A stretch of DNA of 55,340 nucleotides from an uncultured Geobacteraceae bacterium (lineage in GTDB: Bacteria; Desulfobacterota; Desulfuromonadia; Geobacterales; Pseudopelobacteraceae). Location: contig CAIQWT010000049.1 of NCBI GenBank assembly GCA_903875605.1, positions 1 through 55,340 on the forward strand, given 5' to 3'. A program made the position numbers and the translations under genes. The notes under the pieces were generated by a model. The model saw nothing but the letters and a program-made list of their open reading frames with translations. It did no database searches and was not told the origin of the DNA. Shown piece by piece: positions 34,432 through 45,995 of the stretch (the stretch's first letter is position 1; the number at the start of each line of letters is the position of its first letter).

Positions 34432-36684
34432 ATGAGCATACCTATAAGCAAAAAAATGTTGATAAATGTCATGCACCCCGAGGAGACTCGTGTAGCGATC
34501 GTTCACGACGGTCGTTTAATGGAGCTGAACATCGAAATCAGCGGTAAGGAACAAATAAAAGGAAACATTTACAAAGGTGTTGTTGTCCGCGTTGAACCTG
34601 GTCTTCAGGCGGCTTTTGTTGACATAGGACGCGCTAAACCAGGTTTTCTTCAGATCGGCGAATTACATCCCGATTACTGGGAATGGCGTGAAGACATTCC
34701 GGAAGAGCAGCGCAAACGCCGCCCCCGTATCCAGGAAGTGTTGCGACGTGGCCAGGAGCTTGTAGTTCAGATAGAGAAGGACGAGCGAGACAACAAAGGC
34801 TCAGCACTCACCAGCTACCTATCCCTACCTGGACGATACATGGTTATAATGCCAGGCAGCGACTCCACGGGCATATCCCGCAAGGTAGAGCAGGAGGGGA
34901 CTCGCAAAAAACTAAAAGAGATTGTAGCTGAGATGAACATCCCTGAAGGGACCGGCTACATTATCCGCACCGAGGCGGTAGGGCGAGCCCCCGAGGAATT
35001 ACATAAAGACTTTTCAAATCTGACCGATTTATATGAATCCATCAAGCAGAAGGCGACTGAGATAAAGGGTGCGGGTGAGATCTATCGCGATAGAGGCCTG
35101 ATTATTCGCACCATACGCGACTATTTTTCTGATGATATCGATGAAGTATTGGTTGATAGCAAAGATGCCTACCGTGATGCCAAAGAGTTTTTTCGCGACA
35201 CTATGCCGGCATGTGAAAAGCGGGTCAAACTGCATAAGGAAAAACGACCGATCTTTTCCCGCTTTCAACTGGAAGAGCAAATCGACCAGATCTATGAAAA
35301 GCGGGTACCACTACCATCCGGTGGTTCGCTTATTATTGAGCCGACCGAAGCATTAGTCTCTATTGATGTCAATTCAGGGAAGTCCAGTGGAGAACGCGGC
35401 ATCGAAGACACCGCCTTCAAAGCCAATATGGAGGCCGCTGAAGAGGTGGCAAGACAGTTGCGACTCCGCGACCTTGGCGGCCTGATTGTTATCGACTTCA
35501 TTGATATGCGCGAAAACAAGCATAACAGCGAAGTGGAGAAAACTCTTAAAAATGCCCTTAAAATGGATAAGGCCCGCGTTAACGTCGGGCGGATTTCACA
35601 ATTCGGTATTATGGAAATGTCCCGCCAGCGAATAGCCAAGACTCTTAATGATGCCATTCACCTGGAATGTCCACACTGCGAGGGCCGCGGCAAGGTCAAA
35701 TCGGTTGAAGCCATGGCCGTTTCTTTCCTGCGCAAGGTTCACGCCGCTGCCGCGAAGGGAACAGTCGCTGAAGTGCGTGGTGGTCTACCGCTTGAAGTTG
35801 CTTATTACCTGCTCAATCGTAAAAAACGAGAGTTGACACAGATTGAAAACGATTATGAGATTGAGGTTACCGTAAAGGGTAAGACATCTTTCCTATTGAA
35901 TCAACTGGAGCTTGAAACAATTAAACGTGAAAAGCCACATCTTGATGACGTTCTGAAGAGCGAGGCTGAAGCGGAAGAAGCCCATAAACCGGTCCCGCCA
36001 CCCCCCCCTGCCCAACAAGTGATTGCTGATGAAGAGCAAAATGACGATACTGCTGCTCCAGTCGAAGTCGCAAAAAAACGGAAACGACGTAAAAAGAAGA
36101 AAAAAGTTGCAGGAGATATTAGCGCGGAGGCAACGACACCTGATCAGGTAGAAGCGGAGGCGGAGGCTGAGCGTGAAGAATCACCTCATGCTGAAGAGAC
36201 CGATGAAGCGAATGAGTCTGGCGAAATCGCCTTTTCAGAAGCAGGTGATGAAGTTGCAGACCAGTCGGTGAAGCCTAAAAAACGAAAGCGGCGTCGCAGT
36301 CGCAGTAAAACCCATAAGGCTCCAGATGCCACGGCAGATGAGACTGCTGCAGCAACAGTAACGGAACCAGTTGTGACGGAGGAAATAGTTCTCGCTCTAA
36401 CACAACCGGATGTGGTTGTAGCTACGGTCAAGCCGAAGCGCGTCCGACCACCACGCAAGAAGAAACCTGCGGCAGTTATCGATGTACCGGCAATTATAGA
36501 GCCTGTTGTTGAGATACCGTCACAGATCGCACCAAAGTCCCGCCGGCGAGCCGCACCTAAAAAGGTTTCAGTTGAGGTTGTAATCACACCTGAACCGGAG
36601 GCGTCACAACCTGTTGTTAAATCCGCTCCGGCTAAACCGACTCCAAAACCGCGGCGCAAGAAAAAAATTGAGGAAGCACCGTAA
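34432..36684 (+). CDS. rng: ribonuclease E/G family endoribonuclease with long basic tail
   Basis: Single-strand endoribonuclease for RNA processing and decay. N-terminal S1 domain (about 35-130), then the catalytic core with metal-binding D312 (SIDVNSGK) and D355 (VIDFIDM), and the Zn-link C413-P-H-C416 (E. coli RNase E C404/C407). The core ends near residue 510, as in RNase G. It continues into a 240-residue low-complexity tail rich in Ala, Glu, Pro and Lys/Arg runs (KKRKRRKKKKK; PKKRKRRRSRSK). Such tails in RNase E bind RNA and partner proteins. No obvious degradosome motif was recognised. Naming rng versus rne is arbitrary. Confidence 0.9.
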   Translation: MSIPISKKMLINVMHPEETRVAIVHDGRLMELNIEISGKEQIKGNIYKGVVVRVEPGLQAAFVDIGRAKPGFLQIGELHPDYWEWREDIPEEQRKRRPRIQEVLRRGQELVVQIEKDERDNKGSALTSYLSLPGRYMVIMPGSDSTGISRKVEQEGTRKKLKEIVAEMNIPEGTGYIIRTEAVGRAPEELHKDFSNLTDLYESIKQKATEIKGAGEIYRDRGLIIRTIRDYFSDDIDEVLVDSKDAYRDAKEFFRDTMPACEKRVKLHKEKRPIFSRFQLEEQIDQIYEKRVPLPSGGSLIIEPTEALVSIDVNSGKSSGERGIEDTAFKANMEAAEEVARQLRLRDLGGLIVIDFIDMRENKHNSEVEKTLKNALKMDKARVNVGRISQFGIMEMSRQRIAKTLNDAIHLECPHCEGRGKVKSVEAMAVSFLRKVHAAAAKGTVAEVRGGLPLEVAYYLLNRKKRELTQIENDYEIEVTVKGKTSFLLNQLELETIKREKPHLDDVLKSEAEAEEAHKPVPPPPPAQQVIADEEQNDDTAAPVEVAKKRKRRKKKKKVAGDISAEATTPDQVEAEAEAEREESPHAEETDEANESGEIAFSEAGDEVADQSVKPKKRKRRRSRSKTHKAPDATADETAAATVTEPVVTEEIVLALTQPDVVVATVKPKRVRPPRKKKPAAVIDVPAIIEPVVEIPSQIAPKSRRRAAPKKVSVEVVITPEPEASQPVVKSAPAKPTPKPRRKKKIEEAP

Positions 36685-36722
36685 GTCACATTTATAATTT
36701 TTTGTGTAACATGGAGAAATGC

Positions 36723-37904
36723 ATGCAGAAATTTGTAAAATATATCTTAGCTGTTTTTATTGTAATCAGCTTATCCGCATGTGGCGGGAGCAGCACTACT
36801 ACGGCAGCAACAGTAGTGTATGATCTCGTACCTGTCCTTGCTCCAGCAAATACGCACATGGGTGGTTCTATTCAGGGCGGAACAATTACAGCTAAATTCA
36901 CCAATTACTCGGTCTCGACTCTACCTGTTTTCGCTAATACCAGCACGACGACAAAAGCAACCTTTAACCACCCTACAGACATCACCTATAACTGGAAAAA
37001 TAATTCTTTTTATGTTGCGGATTATGGCAACAACCTAATACGTCAGATACTTCCATCTGGTATCGTTTCGACACTGCAGTGCACGACTGACGGCACAATA
37101 CCGGCACACTTCAATGGACCGTCCAGCATCACTACAGACGGTGATAATCTTTATGTAGTCGATTCTGTAACCAACACAATCCGATTCATTGAAATTGCCA
37201 CGAACAAAGTGACTATTATCGGTAGCACAGCGGGTTTATCCGGCTCAATCGATGTTTCTGTACTACCACCTGCCACAACCGCTGACATTACCCTGGCAAG
37301 GTTCAAACAACCGACCGGCATAACTACTGACGGCGTCAGTCTTTACGTAACGGACTCCGGCAACCAAACCGTACGCCGGATAGATATCGCCTCAAGAGCG
37401 GTTTCCACTCTGGCCGGCACTTCAGGCGCAATCGGCTCAACTAATGATACAGCCGCAGCAGCTCGCTTCTACACGCCGGGTCGTATTACTAATGATGGTG
37501 TCAATCTATATCTAACTGATTTCAATAACCGCAACGTCCGAATGATTGATATTTTGACAGGGGCTGTTACGACGATAGCCGGCAGCTCCGGACAAGTAGG
37601 CACAGATGATGGTACTTTAGACGGCATAGGGATTGATGCCCGCTTCAACCAACCTAATGGAATTGCCACTGATGGCGCTTATATTTATGTAACCGACTCA
37701 TACCACAATACCGTTCGCAGGATTGACAAATCCCCGGAACACAACGTTACAACCATCTCCGGCATTGCCAAAACGGGAGGTGTCGGTGGAGCAGTTGATT
37801 CGCCTGGATCGGCAAGTTTTTATACACCCATAGGCATTACTACCAATGGGACAAGTCTCTACATTGCTGACACATTCAATAATGCCATCCGCAAAATGCA
37901 ATAA
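36723..37904 (+). CDS. NHL-repeat lipoprotein
   Basis: A 393-aa lipoprotein (lipobox LSA-C20). Start 36723 is preferred as GGAG lies 6 bases upstream and a signal peptide follows. The mature part holds at least five repeats of the type FxxPxGITTDGxxLYVTDSxNxTVRRID, the NHL pattern that builds a beta-propeller. It is likely a surface or periplasmic binding protein. Neighbours (RNase G, lysS) give no hint of a ligand. Confidence 0.8.
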   Translation: MQKFVKYILAVFIVISLSACGGSSTTTAATVVYDLVPVLAPANTHMGGSIQGGTITAKFTNYSVSTLPVFANTSTTTKATFNHPTDITYNWKNNSFYVADYGNNLIRQILPSGIVSTLQCTTDGTIPAHFNGPSSITTDGDNLYVVDSVTNTIRFIEIATNKVTIIGSTAGLSGSIDVSVLPPATTADITLARFKQPTGITTDGVSLYVTDSGNQTVRRIDIASRAVSTLAGTSGAIGSTNDTAAAARFYTPGRITNDGVNLYLTDFNNRNVRMIDILTGAVTTIAGSSGQVGTDDGTLDGIGIDARFNQPNGIATDGAYIYVTDSYHNTVRRIDKSPEHNVTTISGIAKTGGVGGAVDSPGSASFYTPIGITTNGTSLYIADTFNNAIRKMQ

Positions 37905-37976
37905 TGAAATAAATAGATACCCCGAAAAGAGAGTGTTGTTTGTGGATCATCTGCTGAGTTAGTCTCAGTTTTTTCC

Positions 37977-38005
37977 TTGACGTACCTGGACGTTGAAGAT
38001 ATTTT
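37977..38005 (+). promoter_or_regulatory. possible promoter for lysS and the lol-bam-lpx run
   Basis: TTGACG (37977-37982), 17-base spacer and TATTTT (38000-38005), 53 bases before ATG 38058. Just upstream, CTGAG/CTCAG followed by TTTTTT (about 37951-37974) is a weak terminator for the NHL gene. Confidence 0.5.
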
Positions 38006-38057
38006 TATCCACTTGTTTTCCAGACTATTTTTTGTTGTGAAAGGTTGAACCACCATC

Positions 38058-39536
38058 ATGGAAGAACTCAGTGAACTCCTGCTCCAAAGGCGCCGTAAGG
38101 TGGATGCGCTATGGGAAGCAGGCATAAACCCCTACCCCAATGATTTCAAACCGCAACATACTTCGGCTGACATTATTGCCACATACGGAGCAATTGAAAC
38201 TCTCAATGCCGCCGATGACAGCATAAGCGTTGCTGGTCGCATCCTGGCCCGCAGATCTTTTGGTAAAGCAGCTTTTATCCAGCTTCAGGATCGAAAAGGA
38301 CGTGTTCAACTCTACGTAAAAAAAGACGAGGTCGGTGAAGAGGCCTTTTCCGTCTTCGAAACTTTTGATATTGGCGACATAATTGGCGCCGAAGGACACC
38401 CTTTCCGCACCAAAACTGGTGAACTGTCCCTACACATCCGCTCTATAAGACTGCTGGTAAAATCACTGCTGCCACTTCCGGAAAAGTTCCACGGACTGAC
38501 CGACGTTGAAACCCGTTATCGTCAGCGCTACGTCGATCTGATTGTGAACCCTGATGTACGTGAAATTTTCATCAAACGCTCCCGCATCGTTAACCTGATC
38601 CGCAGTTTCATGACCGGGCGGGATTTCCTTGAAGTGGAGACCCCCATGATGCATCAGATCCCGGGGGGGGCAACAGCCAGGCCGTTTATAACCCATCACA
38701 ATACTCTTGACATGGAACTGTACCTCCGTGTTGCTCCGGAACTATACCTTAAAAGGCTTGTTGTCGGCGGCCTGGAGCGGGTCTTCGAAATCAATCGAAA
38801 CTTCCGCAATGAAGGTATTTCTGTGCGCCATAACCCTGAATTCACCATGATGGAATTCTATCAGGCCTATGCGACTTATGAGGACTTGATGGATTTCACT
38901 GAAGAACTGTTTTGTCATATTGCCCAGGAAGTCCTCGGCACTCTTGATTTTAATAATCAGGGGCTTGAGATTAGCTTCCAGCGACCCTGGAAACGCCTGA
39001 CAGTACGGGATGCAATTTTGGAGTATGGCGATATTGAAGCAAAACAGCTTGACGACCGCGATCTGGCACTTTCATATGCCCGCAGTATCGGGCTATCACT
39101 GCCTGACGGAATCAGCTATGGCAAGCTGGTAATGGAAATTTTTGAAGAAGTGGCTGAGCACAAACTGATACAGCCGACATTCATCACCGCCTACCCTACC
39201 GAAGTTTCACCACTCTCGCGGAAGAACGACCATAATCCTGAAATCGTTGATCGCTTTGAATTGATCATCGGCGGACGTGAAATTGCCAACGCTTTTTCCG
39301 AATTAAATGACCCTGTTGACCAGAAAGAGCGTTTTCTTGCTCAGGTCGCTGAAAAAGACAAGGGCGATGAAGAGGCTCATTATATGGATGAGGATTATGT
39401 CCGCGCCCTTGAGTACGGACTGCCTCCCACGGCAGGTGAGGGAATTGGTATCGACCGGTTAGTAATGTTGCTGACGGATTCTCCCTCAATCAGGGATGTA
39501 ATTCTGTTTCCGCAACTTCGTAAGGAAGTCAAATAA
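38058..39536 (+). CDS. lysS: lysyl-tRNA synthetase, class II
   Basis: Charges tRNA-Lys. The 492-aa protein has the N-terminal anticodon-binding OB fold (about 50-150, VAGRILARRSFGKAAFIQLQD) and class II catalytic motifs: FLEVETPMM (motif 1-2 region), FRNEGISVRHNPEFTMMEFY (motif 2) and GEGIGIDRLVMLLTD (motif 3). It precedes lolC/E by 3 bases, so it is co-transcribed with the envelope genes. Confidence 0.96.
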   Translation: MEELSELLLQRRRKVDALWEAGINPYPNDFKPQHTSADIIATYGAIETLNAADDSISVAGRILARRSFGKAAFIQLQDRKGRVQLYVKKDEVGEEAFSVFETFDIGDIIGAEGHPFRTKTGELSLHIRSIRLLVKSLLPLPEKFHGLTDVETRYRQRYVDLIVNPDVREIFIKRSRIVNLIRSFMTGRDFLEVETPMMHQIPGGATARPFITHHNTLDMELYLRVAPELYLKRLVVGGLERVFEINRNFRNEGISVRHNPEFTMMEFYQAYATYEDLMDFTEELFCHIAQEVLGTLDFNNQGLEISFQRPWKRLTVRDAILEYGDIEAKQLDDRDLALSYARSIGLSLPDGISYGKLVMEIFEEVAEHKLIQPTFITAYPTEVSPLSRKNDHNPEIVDRFELIIGGREIANAFSELNDPVDQKERFLAQVAEKDKGDEEAHYMDEDYVRALEYGLPPTAGEGIGIDRLVMLLTDSPSIRDVILFPQLRKEVK

Positions 39537-39539
39537 CCG

Positions 39540-40802
39540 ATGCCATTTGAACTTTTTATCGGCCTGCGCTATCTGAAAGCCAAACGAAAATCCACTTTTA
39601 TTTCGATTATCACGTTTATCTCAACCGCGGGTGTTTCTCTCGGTGTAATGGCCTTGATCGTTGTATTGGCAGTTATGACCGGCTTTGAAAATGATTTGAA
39701 GGAAAAGATTCTTGGCACAAATGCTCATATCGTAGTAATCCGAAGCGGCGCACCGATGGAAAATTATCAATCGGTTATGGAAAGGCTGAAGGGTTTTAAG
39801 GGTGTTCAGGCGGCAACCCCGTTTATCTACAACCAGGTCATGATATCGTCAGGAAAAAATGTGTCCGGAGTGGTTTTACGTGGTATCGATGTAGCGACAG
39901 ACAGTAAGGTTACGCGCCTCAGCAATTCGATCGTCGAAGGGAGTATTGATGGTCTTGACCCCGTGATGAGGCAGAGTTCAGACTCCATACCCGGTTTGAT
40001 GGTCGGAAAGGAACTGGCAAAGCATCTGAACCTGTTCCTGGGTGACAAGGTCAACGTTATCTCACCGATGGGTAATATTACACCACTTGGCATGATGCCG
40101 CGTATGAAACCTTTCAGGGTTACCGGTATTTTCAACACCGGTATGTTCGAATACGACTCCACTCTGGCCTATGTCAGCCTTGATCAGGCCCAGCGTTTTT
40201 TCGATCTCGGAGACACTGTTACAGGCATTCAGCTGAAGGTAGAGAACGTGTACCATACCGATGAACTGGCTCGCAGTATCAACCGTGAAATGGGGATTAA
40301 CTACTATGCTCGCGACTGGATGCAGATGAACAAGAACATTCTGTTCGCACTTAAAACTGAAAAGATCGTTATGTTTATCATTCTAACGCTGATTGTTCTG
40401 GTGGCTGCCTTTGGTATTGCCTCAACGCTTTTCATGGTGGTTATGGAAAAGACCCGTGATATTGCCATACTCAAGTCGATGGGCGCTCCAGCCACAAGCA
40501 TCATGAAGATTTTTGTACTTGAGGGGCTGATTATCGGGGTCATCGGTACTGTCTTCGGAGTCATTTCCGGACTATTGATCGCGCTCAACCTTGAGCCGAT
40601 TATAAACATAATCCAGAAGGTCACCGGACAGAATTTCTTCAGCAAGGACATTTATTACCTGGATCACTTCCCTTCACTGGTAGTACCTTCGGATGTCGTG
40701 CTTATCTCCGTAACTGCAGTATTTATTTCATTTATAGCGACTCTCTATCCGGCCTGGCAGGCGTCCAGAATGCTTCCGGCTGAGGCACTGCGTTATGAGT
40801 AA
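39540..40802 (+). CDS. lolC: lipoprotein-releasing ABC transporter membrane subunit
   Basis: LolC/LolE-family permease that extracts lipoproteins from the inner membrane. It has 420 aa: one N-terminal helix (about 22-48), a large periplasmic domain (50-265) and three C-terminal helices, the FtsX/MacB fold. A single gene is present, so it may act as a homodimer, as LolF does in other bacteria; naming it lolC is conventional. The lolD ATG overlaps its end by 8 bases. Confidence 0.9.
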   Translation: MPFELFIGLRYLKAKRKSTFISIITFISTAGVSLGVMALIVVLAVMTGFENDLKEKILGTNAHIVVIRSGAPMENYQSVMERLKGFKGVQAATPFIYNQVMISSGKNVSGVVLRGIDVATDSKVTRLSNSIVEGSIDGLDPVMRQSSDSIPGLMVGKELAKHLNLFLGDKVNVISPMGNITPLGMMPRMKPFRVTGIFNTGMFEYDSTLAYVSLDQAQRFFDLGDTVTGIQLKVENVYHTDELARSINREMGINYYARDWMQMNKNILFALKTEKIVMFIILTLIVLVAAFGIASTLFMVVMEKTRDIAILKSMGAPATSIMKIFVLEGLIIGVIGTVFGVISGLLIALNLEPIINIIQKVTGQNFFSKDIYYLDHFPSLVVPSDVVLISVTAVFISFIATLYPAWQASRMLPAEALRYE

Positions 40803-41475
40803 TCTACTAGAAGTACGTGGCCTCAGCAAGTCGTACACATCAGGCACTAACATGCTCGATGTACTCTGCGGCATTGATCTTGACCTGGAAACGGGTACGA
40901 CTACTGCACTTGTCGGCGCATCCGGTGCGGGAAAGAGTACATTGATGCATTTACTTGGAGCTCTTGACCGCCCGACCTCCGGGACGGTCAGTTTTCGCGG
41001 TGAAAACATTTTCAAAAAGAATGAGCGCCAACTGGCGGAATTCAGGAATAAGAGCATCGGTTTTGTTTTTCAGTTTCACCACCTTCTACCTGAGTTTACC
41101 GCACTTGAAAACGTTATGATGCCGGCTCTTATTGCCAGAATGCCCCGCCGACAGGCAATTGATATGGCTCAATCACTGCTGCAGGATGTTGGTCTTGGCC
41201 AGAGGATGACACATCGACCGGGAGAACTCTCAGGGGGGGAACAGCAACGAGTAGCCATTGCCAGGGCTCTTGCACTTGAGCCCGAGTTGCTACTGGCAGA
41301 CGAACCGACCGGTAATCTTGACATGAAAACCAGTGATGGAATTCATGCCATGCTGTCAGAACTGCAGATTAAAAAAAGATTGACTCTGGTAATCGTTACT
41401 CATAACGAGTGCCTTGCTGCAGCAATGGGCACTACCATTCACCTGGTTGACGGAAAAGTAGAAAAAACCACATGA
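40795..41475 (+). CDS. lolD: lipoprotein-releasing ABC transporter ATPase
   Basis: A 226-aa ABC ATPase. Walker [11 protein letters not shown]-loop [20 protein letters not shown] (the MacB/LolD class signature), LSGGEQQR and Walker [12 protein letters not shown] are all visible. It overlaps lolC by 8 bases and bamA by 4, so stoichiometry is probably set by translational coupling. Confidence 0.95.
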   Translation: MSNLLEVRGLSKSYTSGTNMLDVLCGIDLDLETGTTTALVGASGAGKSTLMHLLGALDRPTSGTVSFRGENIFKKNERQLAEFRNKSIGFVFQFHHLLPEFTALENVMMPALIARMPRRQAIDMAQSLLQDVGLGQRMTHRPGELSGGEQQRVAIARALALEPELLLADEPTGNLDMKTSDGIHAMLSELQIKKRLTLVIVTHNECLAAAMGTTIHLVDGKVEKTT

Positions 41476-43799
41476 TATTCGGGGGACGCGTGCCCAGTTA
41501 CAAACATATACTACCAGCCATTTTATTCGCATTTATCTGCTGTTCCACGCTCGCTTATGCTGAGGGCGAGAAACTAGTAGAAATCCGTATTGAGGGTAAT
41601 CGCCGTATTGAACAAGCTGCCATTTTGAACATAGTCAAGATGAAAGCCGGAGACATCCTCTTTAATGATAAAACAGATGCCGACATACGGGCCATTTATA
41701 AGCTGGGGCATTTTCAAGATGTCCGGGCATTGAAAGAGGATTCGGATAAAGGGGTTGTATTGGTCTATTCAGTACAGGAGAAGCCAATTGTTCGTGAAAC
41801 AACCTTTGAGGGGAACAAGGAAATTACCACTGAGAAACTAAAGGAAGCACTTGAATTTCGTCAGAACTCCGTGTTTTCGTCAAAAGACCTGGCAAAAACT
41901 GTTATCAAAATCAAAAAAATGTACGGGGATGAAGGATATTATCTCGCAGACATCCAGACGGAAGTAAAGAAGAGTTCACCAACGGAGCTTTCTGTCATAA
42001 TTAAGATTGTCGAAGGAAATAAGATCCTTATAAAAGACATTCGTCTTGACGGCATTAAAGCATACAGCGACCGCAAGCTGAAAGGTGTCATGGAAACCAA
42101 AGAGAAATGGTTCATGTCATGGTTGACCGGTGCCGGCACTTATAAGGAAGAAGTTCTTAAAAATGATGCATTACTCCTTTCCGACCATTATCTCAACAAC
42201 GGTTATATAAACATCAAAGTAGGCGAACCGGTTGTAACTCTTAATGAAACCAAAACTGCACTGGATGTTTACATCGTTATTACTGAAGGCGAGCAATACC
42301 GGATTGGTGAAATCGGCTTTAAAGGAGAACTCCTTGATCCCGCTGCGGACCTGCGAAAAAAGCTAAAAAGTGAGCCGACCGAGATTTTCAATCGCTCCGT
42401 CCTGCGCACTGATATTGGCGTATTGACCGATGTCTACGGTGACAAAGGTTATGCATTTGCAACGATCAATCCTCAGACCCGCCTGGACAACGAAAAGAAG
42501 ATCGTTGATCTGACCTTTGATATTGAGAAAGGTGAGCTGGTGTATATTGAGAGAATCAATATTGCCGGTAACCCAAAAACCCGCGACAAGGTAGTTCGGC
42601 GTGAGGTACGTGTTACAGAAAGCGGCCTATACAGCGCAACCGGGATGAAGCGCACTAAACAGAACCTGATGAACCTTGGATTCTTTGAAGAGGCAAACAT
42701 TGCGACATCAAAGGGGAGCGCCAGCAATAAACTGAATGTGAATGTTGATGTCAAAGAAAAACCGACCGGAACATTCAGTATCGGCGGTGGCTACAGCTCT
42801 CTGGACGGCTTTATCGGCCAGGGTTCTATACAACAGGCAAACTTCCTCGGACTGGGACTAAAGGCAAACCTTTCTGCATCCATCGGCGGAAAATCAAATA
42901 CATACGCCTTGGGGCTCACTGACCCCTACTTTTTGGATTCGAGATGGACACTTGGCGGTGACATCTACCGTTCAGAGCGTATCTATACCGACTATACCCG
43001 CAGACTCATTGGTGCAGACATCAAAGCAGGCTATCCTATCAACGATTTTATCGGTACGTTTGCGATGTACAAGTACGAAATAAAGGATCTTTTTGCGCCA
43101 AGCAACGCTTACCAGGCGCTTCACGATACTGACATAAACACCAACACATATCCTCTTGGCACGACTACCACAAGCTCTATTTTCAGCAGTATCACCCACA
43201 ATAACACCGACTACCGCATGGATCCATCGACCGGAATGATCAACTCTTTTTCAGTAGAATATGCCGGTCTCGGCGGCGACAATAAATACGCCCGTGTTAT
43301 TGCAGACAACACCTTCTTCCACCCGCTCTACAAAAAGTTGATCGCATCTACTAAATTAACTTTGGGGTATGTAGGAGAAGTCGGGAAGCCGGTTCCGATC
43401 GATGAAAAGTTCTATCTTGGCGGCATCTACTCACTGCGTGGCTATAGAGCCCGAACTGTGTCTCCCACTACGACCCAACTTGTGAAGGACATTAACGGTA
43501 ATCAGGCATTCCAGCAGATATATCTGGGTGGCAATACTGAAGCCTTCGGCAATGCGGAACTCACCTTTCCGCTGCTCGCCGAAGCAGGTCTCAAGGGGGT
43601 GCTGTTTTTCGACTATGGCAACTCTTTTAACGACAGCTCGACATTTTTTGATACCATGCTGATGAGTTATGGTTGGGGTATCCGCTGGGCTTCCCCCATC
43701 GGGCCACTCCGTCTCGAGTATGGCATCCCGATCAACCCGCGCAATCTTATAGATAGCACAAGCGGAAGACTCGAATTTTCTATCGGCACCATGTTTTAA
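41472..43799 (+). CDS. bamA: outer membrane protein assembly factor BamA
   Basis: Inserts beta-barrel proteins into the outer membrane. A 775-aa precursor with a signal peptide (to about residue 31, AYA), five POTRA domains (about 34-420; starts [19 protein letters not shown]) and a C-terminal barrel with the conserved loop 6 motif LRGYRA (the VRGF/Y position). It ends in Phe (GTMF), the usual beta-signal. Skp follows after a 131-base gap. Confidence 0.95.
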   Translation: MIFGGRVPSYKHILPAILFAFICCSTLAYAEGEKLVEIRIEGNRRIEQAAILNIVKMKAGDILFNDKTDADIRAIYKLGHFQDVRALKEDSDKGVVLVYSVQEKPIVRETTFEGNKEITTEKLKEALEFRQNSVFSSKDLAKTVIKIKKMYGDEGYYLADIQTEVKKSSPTELSVIIKIVEGNKILIKDIRLDGIKAYSDRKLKGVMETKEKWFMSWLTGAGTYKEEVLKNDALLLSDHYLNNGYINIKVGEPVVTLNETKTALDVYIVITEGEQYRIGEIGFKGELLDPAADLRKKLKSEPTEIFNRSVLRTDIGVLTDVYGDKGYAFATINPQTRLDNEKKIVDLTFDIEKGELVYIERINIAGNPKTRDKVVRREVRVTESGLYSATGMKRTKQNLMNLGFFEEANIATSKGSASNKLNVNVDVKEKPTGTFSIGGGYSSLDGFIGQGSIQQANFLGLGLKANLSASIGGKSNTYALGLTDPYFLDSRWTLGGDIYRSERIYTDYTRRLIGADIKAGYPINDFIGTFAMYKYEIKDLFAPSNAYQALHDTDINTNTYPLGTTTTSSIFSSITHNNTDYRMDPSTGMINSFSVEYAGLGGDNKYARVIADNTFFHPLYKKLIASTKLTLGYVGEVGKPVPIDEKFYLGGIYSLRGYRARTVSPTTTQLVKDINGNQAFQQIYLGGNTEAFGNAELTFPLLAEAGLKGVLFFDYGNSFNDSSTFFDTMLMSYGWGIRWASPIGPLRLEYGIPINPRNLIDSTSGRLEFSIGTMF

Positions 43800-43930
43800 C
43801 ACTACCATTCCTAATTGACTGGTAGATATTTTAAACACCTGTGCCAAGTAGAATGATTTTGAATGGAAGTATTACAGGATCAAATACAATTATGGCGTGA
43901 ACGCCTACAATCACGATCAAGGAGATATTC

Positions 43931-44446
43931 ATGAAACGCATTATTCTGGCGAGTATCGTAGCAACATGCATTGCGTCAACATCCGTTTTTGCTGCCGAAC
44001 TTAAACTGGGTTATATCGACATGCAGCGGGCGATAAACACCTCGGAGTCCGGGAAAGAAGCCAAAGAGCAACTTGCCGCCAAGGTCAAGAAGTATCAGGA
44101 TGAGATCAATGTGAAACAGGAAGACCTGAAGAAGTTAAAAGACGAGTTGGAAAAGCAAGGCATGCTGCTCTCCGATTCCGCACGCGCTTCCAAAGAGAAA
44201 GATTATCAAAATAAATTGAAGGATTTTCAGCGTTTTACCAAGGATGCTCAGGATGAACTGCAGGGTAAAGATGAAGAATTGACACGCAGAATCCTTGAGG
44301 GAATGGAGAAAGTTATTCAGGAGTACGGTCGCCAAAAAGGATTTACATTCATCTTTGTCAAAAATGAGGGGATGTTGTTCGTTGACGAGAAGGCCGATCT
44401 GACCGAAGAAGTCTTGAAGTTGTTCAATTCCAACAGAAAGAAGTAA
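43931..44446 (+). CDS. skp: periplasmic chaperone Skp/OmpH
   Basis: Holds unfolded outer membrane proteins in the periplasm. A 171-aa precursor with a signal peptide to about residue 21 (VFA-A), then [18 protein letters not shown], long charged helices (the tentacles) and a C-terminal strand-helix end. AAGGAG precedes ATG 43931. The position between bamA and lpxD is classical. The preceding 131-base gap shows no clear terminator. Confidence 0.92.
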   Translation: MKRIILASIVATCIASTSVFAAELKLGYIDMQRAINTSESGKEAKEQLAAKVKKYQDEINVKQEDLKKLKDELEKQGMLLSDSARASKEKDYQNKLKDFQRFTKDAQDELQGKDEELTRRILEGMEKVIQEYGRQKGFTFIFVKNEGMLFVDEKADLTEEVLKLFNSNRKK

Positions 44447-44450
44447 TACT

Positions 44451-45503
44451 ATGTCACAGACACGAACAGTAACAGAACTCGCCGAACACCTTGGCGGCAC
44501 TGTGCAGGGAAACGGTGCGACAATGATTACCGAACTGGGTGCTCTTGAAACCGCAGGCCCTGATGCGTTGACCTTTCTTGCCAACCCCAGATACGCTTCC
44601 AAAGTTGCAGAGACCTCCGCTGGTGCCGTCCTTATGGCACCAGGTGGTGAGCGATATGGCCGTACCGCCATTGAAGTTGCAAACCCTTATCTAGCCTTTG
44701 CCAAACTACTGACATTATTCTACACCAAGCCTCACGAACCTCTGGGGATACTGCCCGGAGCAATTGTTAGTAATTCAGCGACTATTGGCGAGGGTGCAAG
44801 CATTTACCCTGGCGCCTGCATCGGCAGAAATGTAGTAATCGGCGCACGCACTACGGTATATTCAGGTGCTGTACTATACGACAATGTTGTTATTGGCGCA
44901 GAGTGCACCATCCACGCAAACGCAGTTGTCCGTGAACGCTGCCAGGTTGGAAACCGCTGTATTATTCAGCCTGGGGCTGTTATCGGATCTGACGGATTCG
45001 GCTATGCACCTGATGGCAACAGCTATTACCCTATTCCACAGATTGGTATCGTCGTACTGGAAGATGATGTGGAAATAGGAGCAAATAGCTGCGTAGACCG
45101 GGCTGCTATCGAAACAACAAGGATCAGACGCGGTACTAAACTGGATAATCTGGTACAGATAGCCCACAACTGCCAGATTGGTGAAGACTGCATGATTGTA
45201 TCTCAAGTTGGTATTTCCGGAAGTACGAAGATCGGAAATCATGTCACACTAGCCGGTCAGGTAGGCGTTGCCGGGCATCTAACAATCGGTGACAATGTAC
45301 TGGTTGGCGGCCAATCCGGCGTTGCAGGTTCGCTTCCTGCTAATGCCGCCTACAGCGGTTCGCCAACTATGCCCCACAAAGAATGGTTGAAATCTGCCAT
45401 GGTTATGCCACGATTGCCGGAGTTAAAGAAATCGGTTTCAGCCCTTGAAAAGCGCATTACAGAGCTTGAAATGGCATTAAAACAGAATCGCCAGGAGAGT
45501 TAA
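44451..45503 (+). CDS. lpxD: UDP-3-O-acyl-glucosamine N-acyltransferase
   Basis: Third lipid A step, adding the second acyl chain to the amino group at C2. A 350-aa left-handed beta-helix protein with many hexapeptide repeats ([LIV]-G-x4) from about 110 to 310. The catalytic His lies in [12 protein letters not shown]. It has an N-terminal uridine-binding domain and a C-terminal helix ([18 protein letters not shown]). It starts 4 bases after skp. Confidence 0.95.
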   Translation: MSQTRTVTELAEHLGGTVQGNGATMITELGALETAGPDALTFLANPRYASKVAETSAGAVLMAPGGERYGRTAIEVANPYLAFAKLLTLFYTKPHEPLGILPGAIVSNSATIGEGASIYPGACIGRNVVIGARTTVYSGAVLYDNVVIGAECTIHANAVVRERCQVGNRCIIQPGAVIGSDGFGYAPDGNSYYPIPQIGIVVLEDDVEIGANSCVDRAAIETTRIRRGTKLDNLVQIAHNCQIGEDCMIVSQVGISGSTKIGNHVTLAGQVGVAGHLTIGDNVLVGGQSGVAGSLPANAAYSGSPTMPHKEWLKSAMVMPRLPELKKSVSALEKRITELEMALKQNRQES

Positions 45504-45504
45504 T

Positions 45505-45948
45505 ATGCAATTGGACATAAATGAAATAATGAAAATACTCCCTCATCGTTACCCGTTTCTGATGGTAGATCGGATTATTGAAGGTGAGCATGGCAAACGC
45601 TGTGTAGGCATTAAGAATGTGTCGATGAACGAACCGTTTTTTCAGGGGCATTTCCCCGGACACCCGGTCATGCCCGGCGTACTGATAATTGAAGCAATGG
45701 CCCAGGTGGCTGGTATCATGGCCTATCTGGCTTCAGATGAAGCGACCCGTGCCAAAGTAACCTATTTCCTTGCTATCGATAATGCCCGTTTTCGTAAACC
45801 GGTAGTTCCCGGTGATCAGTTGCGCATTGAGGTTACAACCACAATGAATCGCAGGGGAATATGGGGGGTCGCCTGCAAGGCCTTTGTCGGCGAATCTCTG
45901 GTAACCGAGGCCGATCTGAAAGCAACGTTCGCGGACTCACCAAAATAA
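45505..45948 (+). CDS. fabZ: 3-hydroxyacyl-ACP dehydratase FabZ
   Basis: Dehydrates 3-hydroxyacyl-ACP in fatty acid elongation, competing with LpxA and LpxD for the same substrate. The 147-aa hot-dog protein shows the active-site segment FFQGHFPGHPVMPGVLIIEAMAQ (His and Glu). It starts 1 base after the lpxD stop. Confidence 0.96.
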   Translation: MQLDINEIMKILPHRYPFLMVDRIIEGEHGKRCVGIKNVSMNEPFFQGHFPGHPVMPGVLIIEAMAQVAGIMAYLASDEATRAKVTYFLAIDNARFRKPVVPGDQLRIEVTTTMNRRGIWGVACKAFVGESLVTEADLKATFADSPK

Positions 45949-45995
45949 TAATTATGCTTTCTCCACAACGGGGAAAGCTTACGGGAGAAACAATT

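Noticed and set aside
36186-36689. 167-codon minus-strand frame across the RNase tail
   Set aside because: It is low-complexity Gly/Ser/Thr sequence mirroring the repetitive Lys/Ala/Glu tail; no start signal or family resemblance.
45861-45995. Longer lpxA start at 45861
   Set aside because: It lies inside fabZ and has no binding site; GGGAG before ATG 45996 and the standard LpxA N-terminus (MIHPTAII) decide the start.
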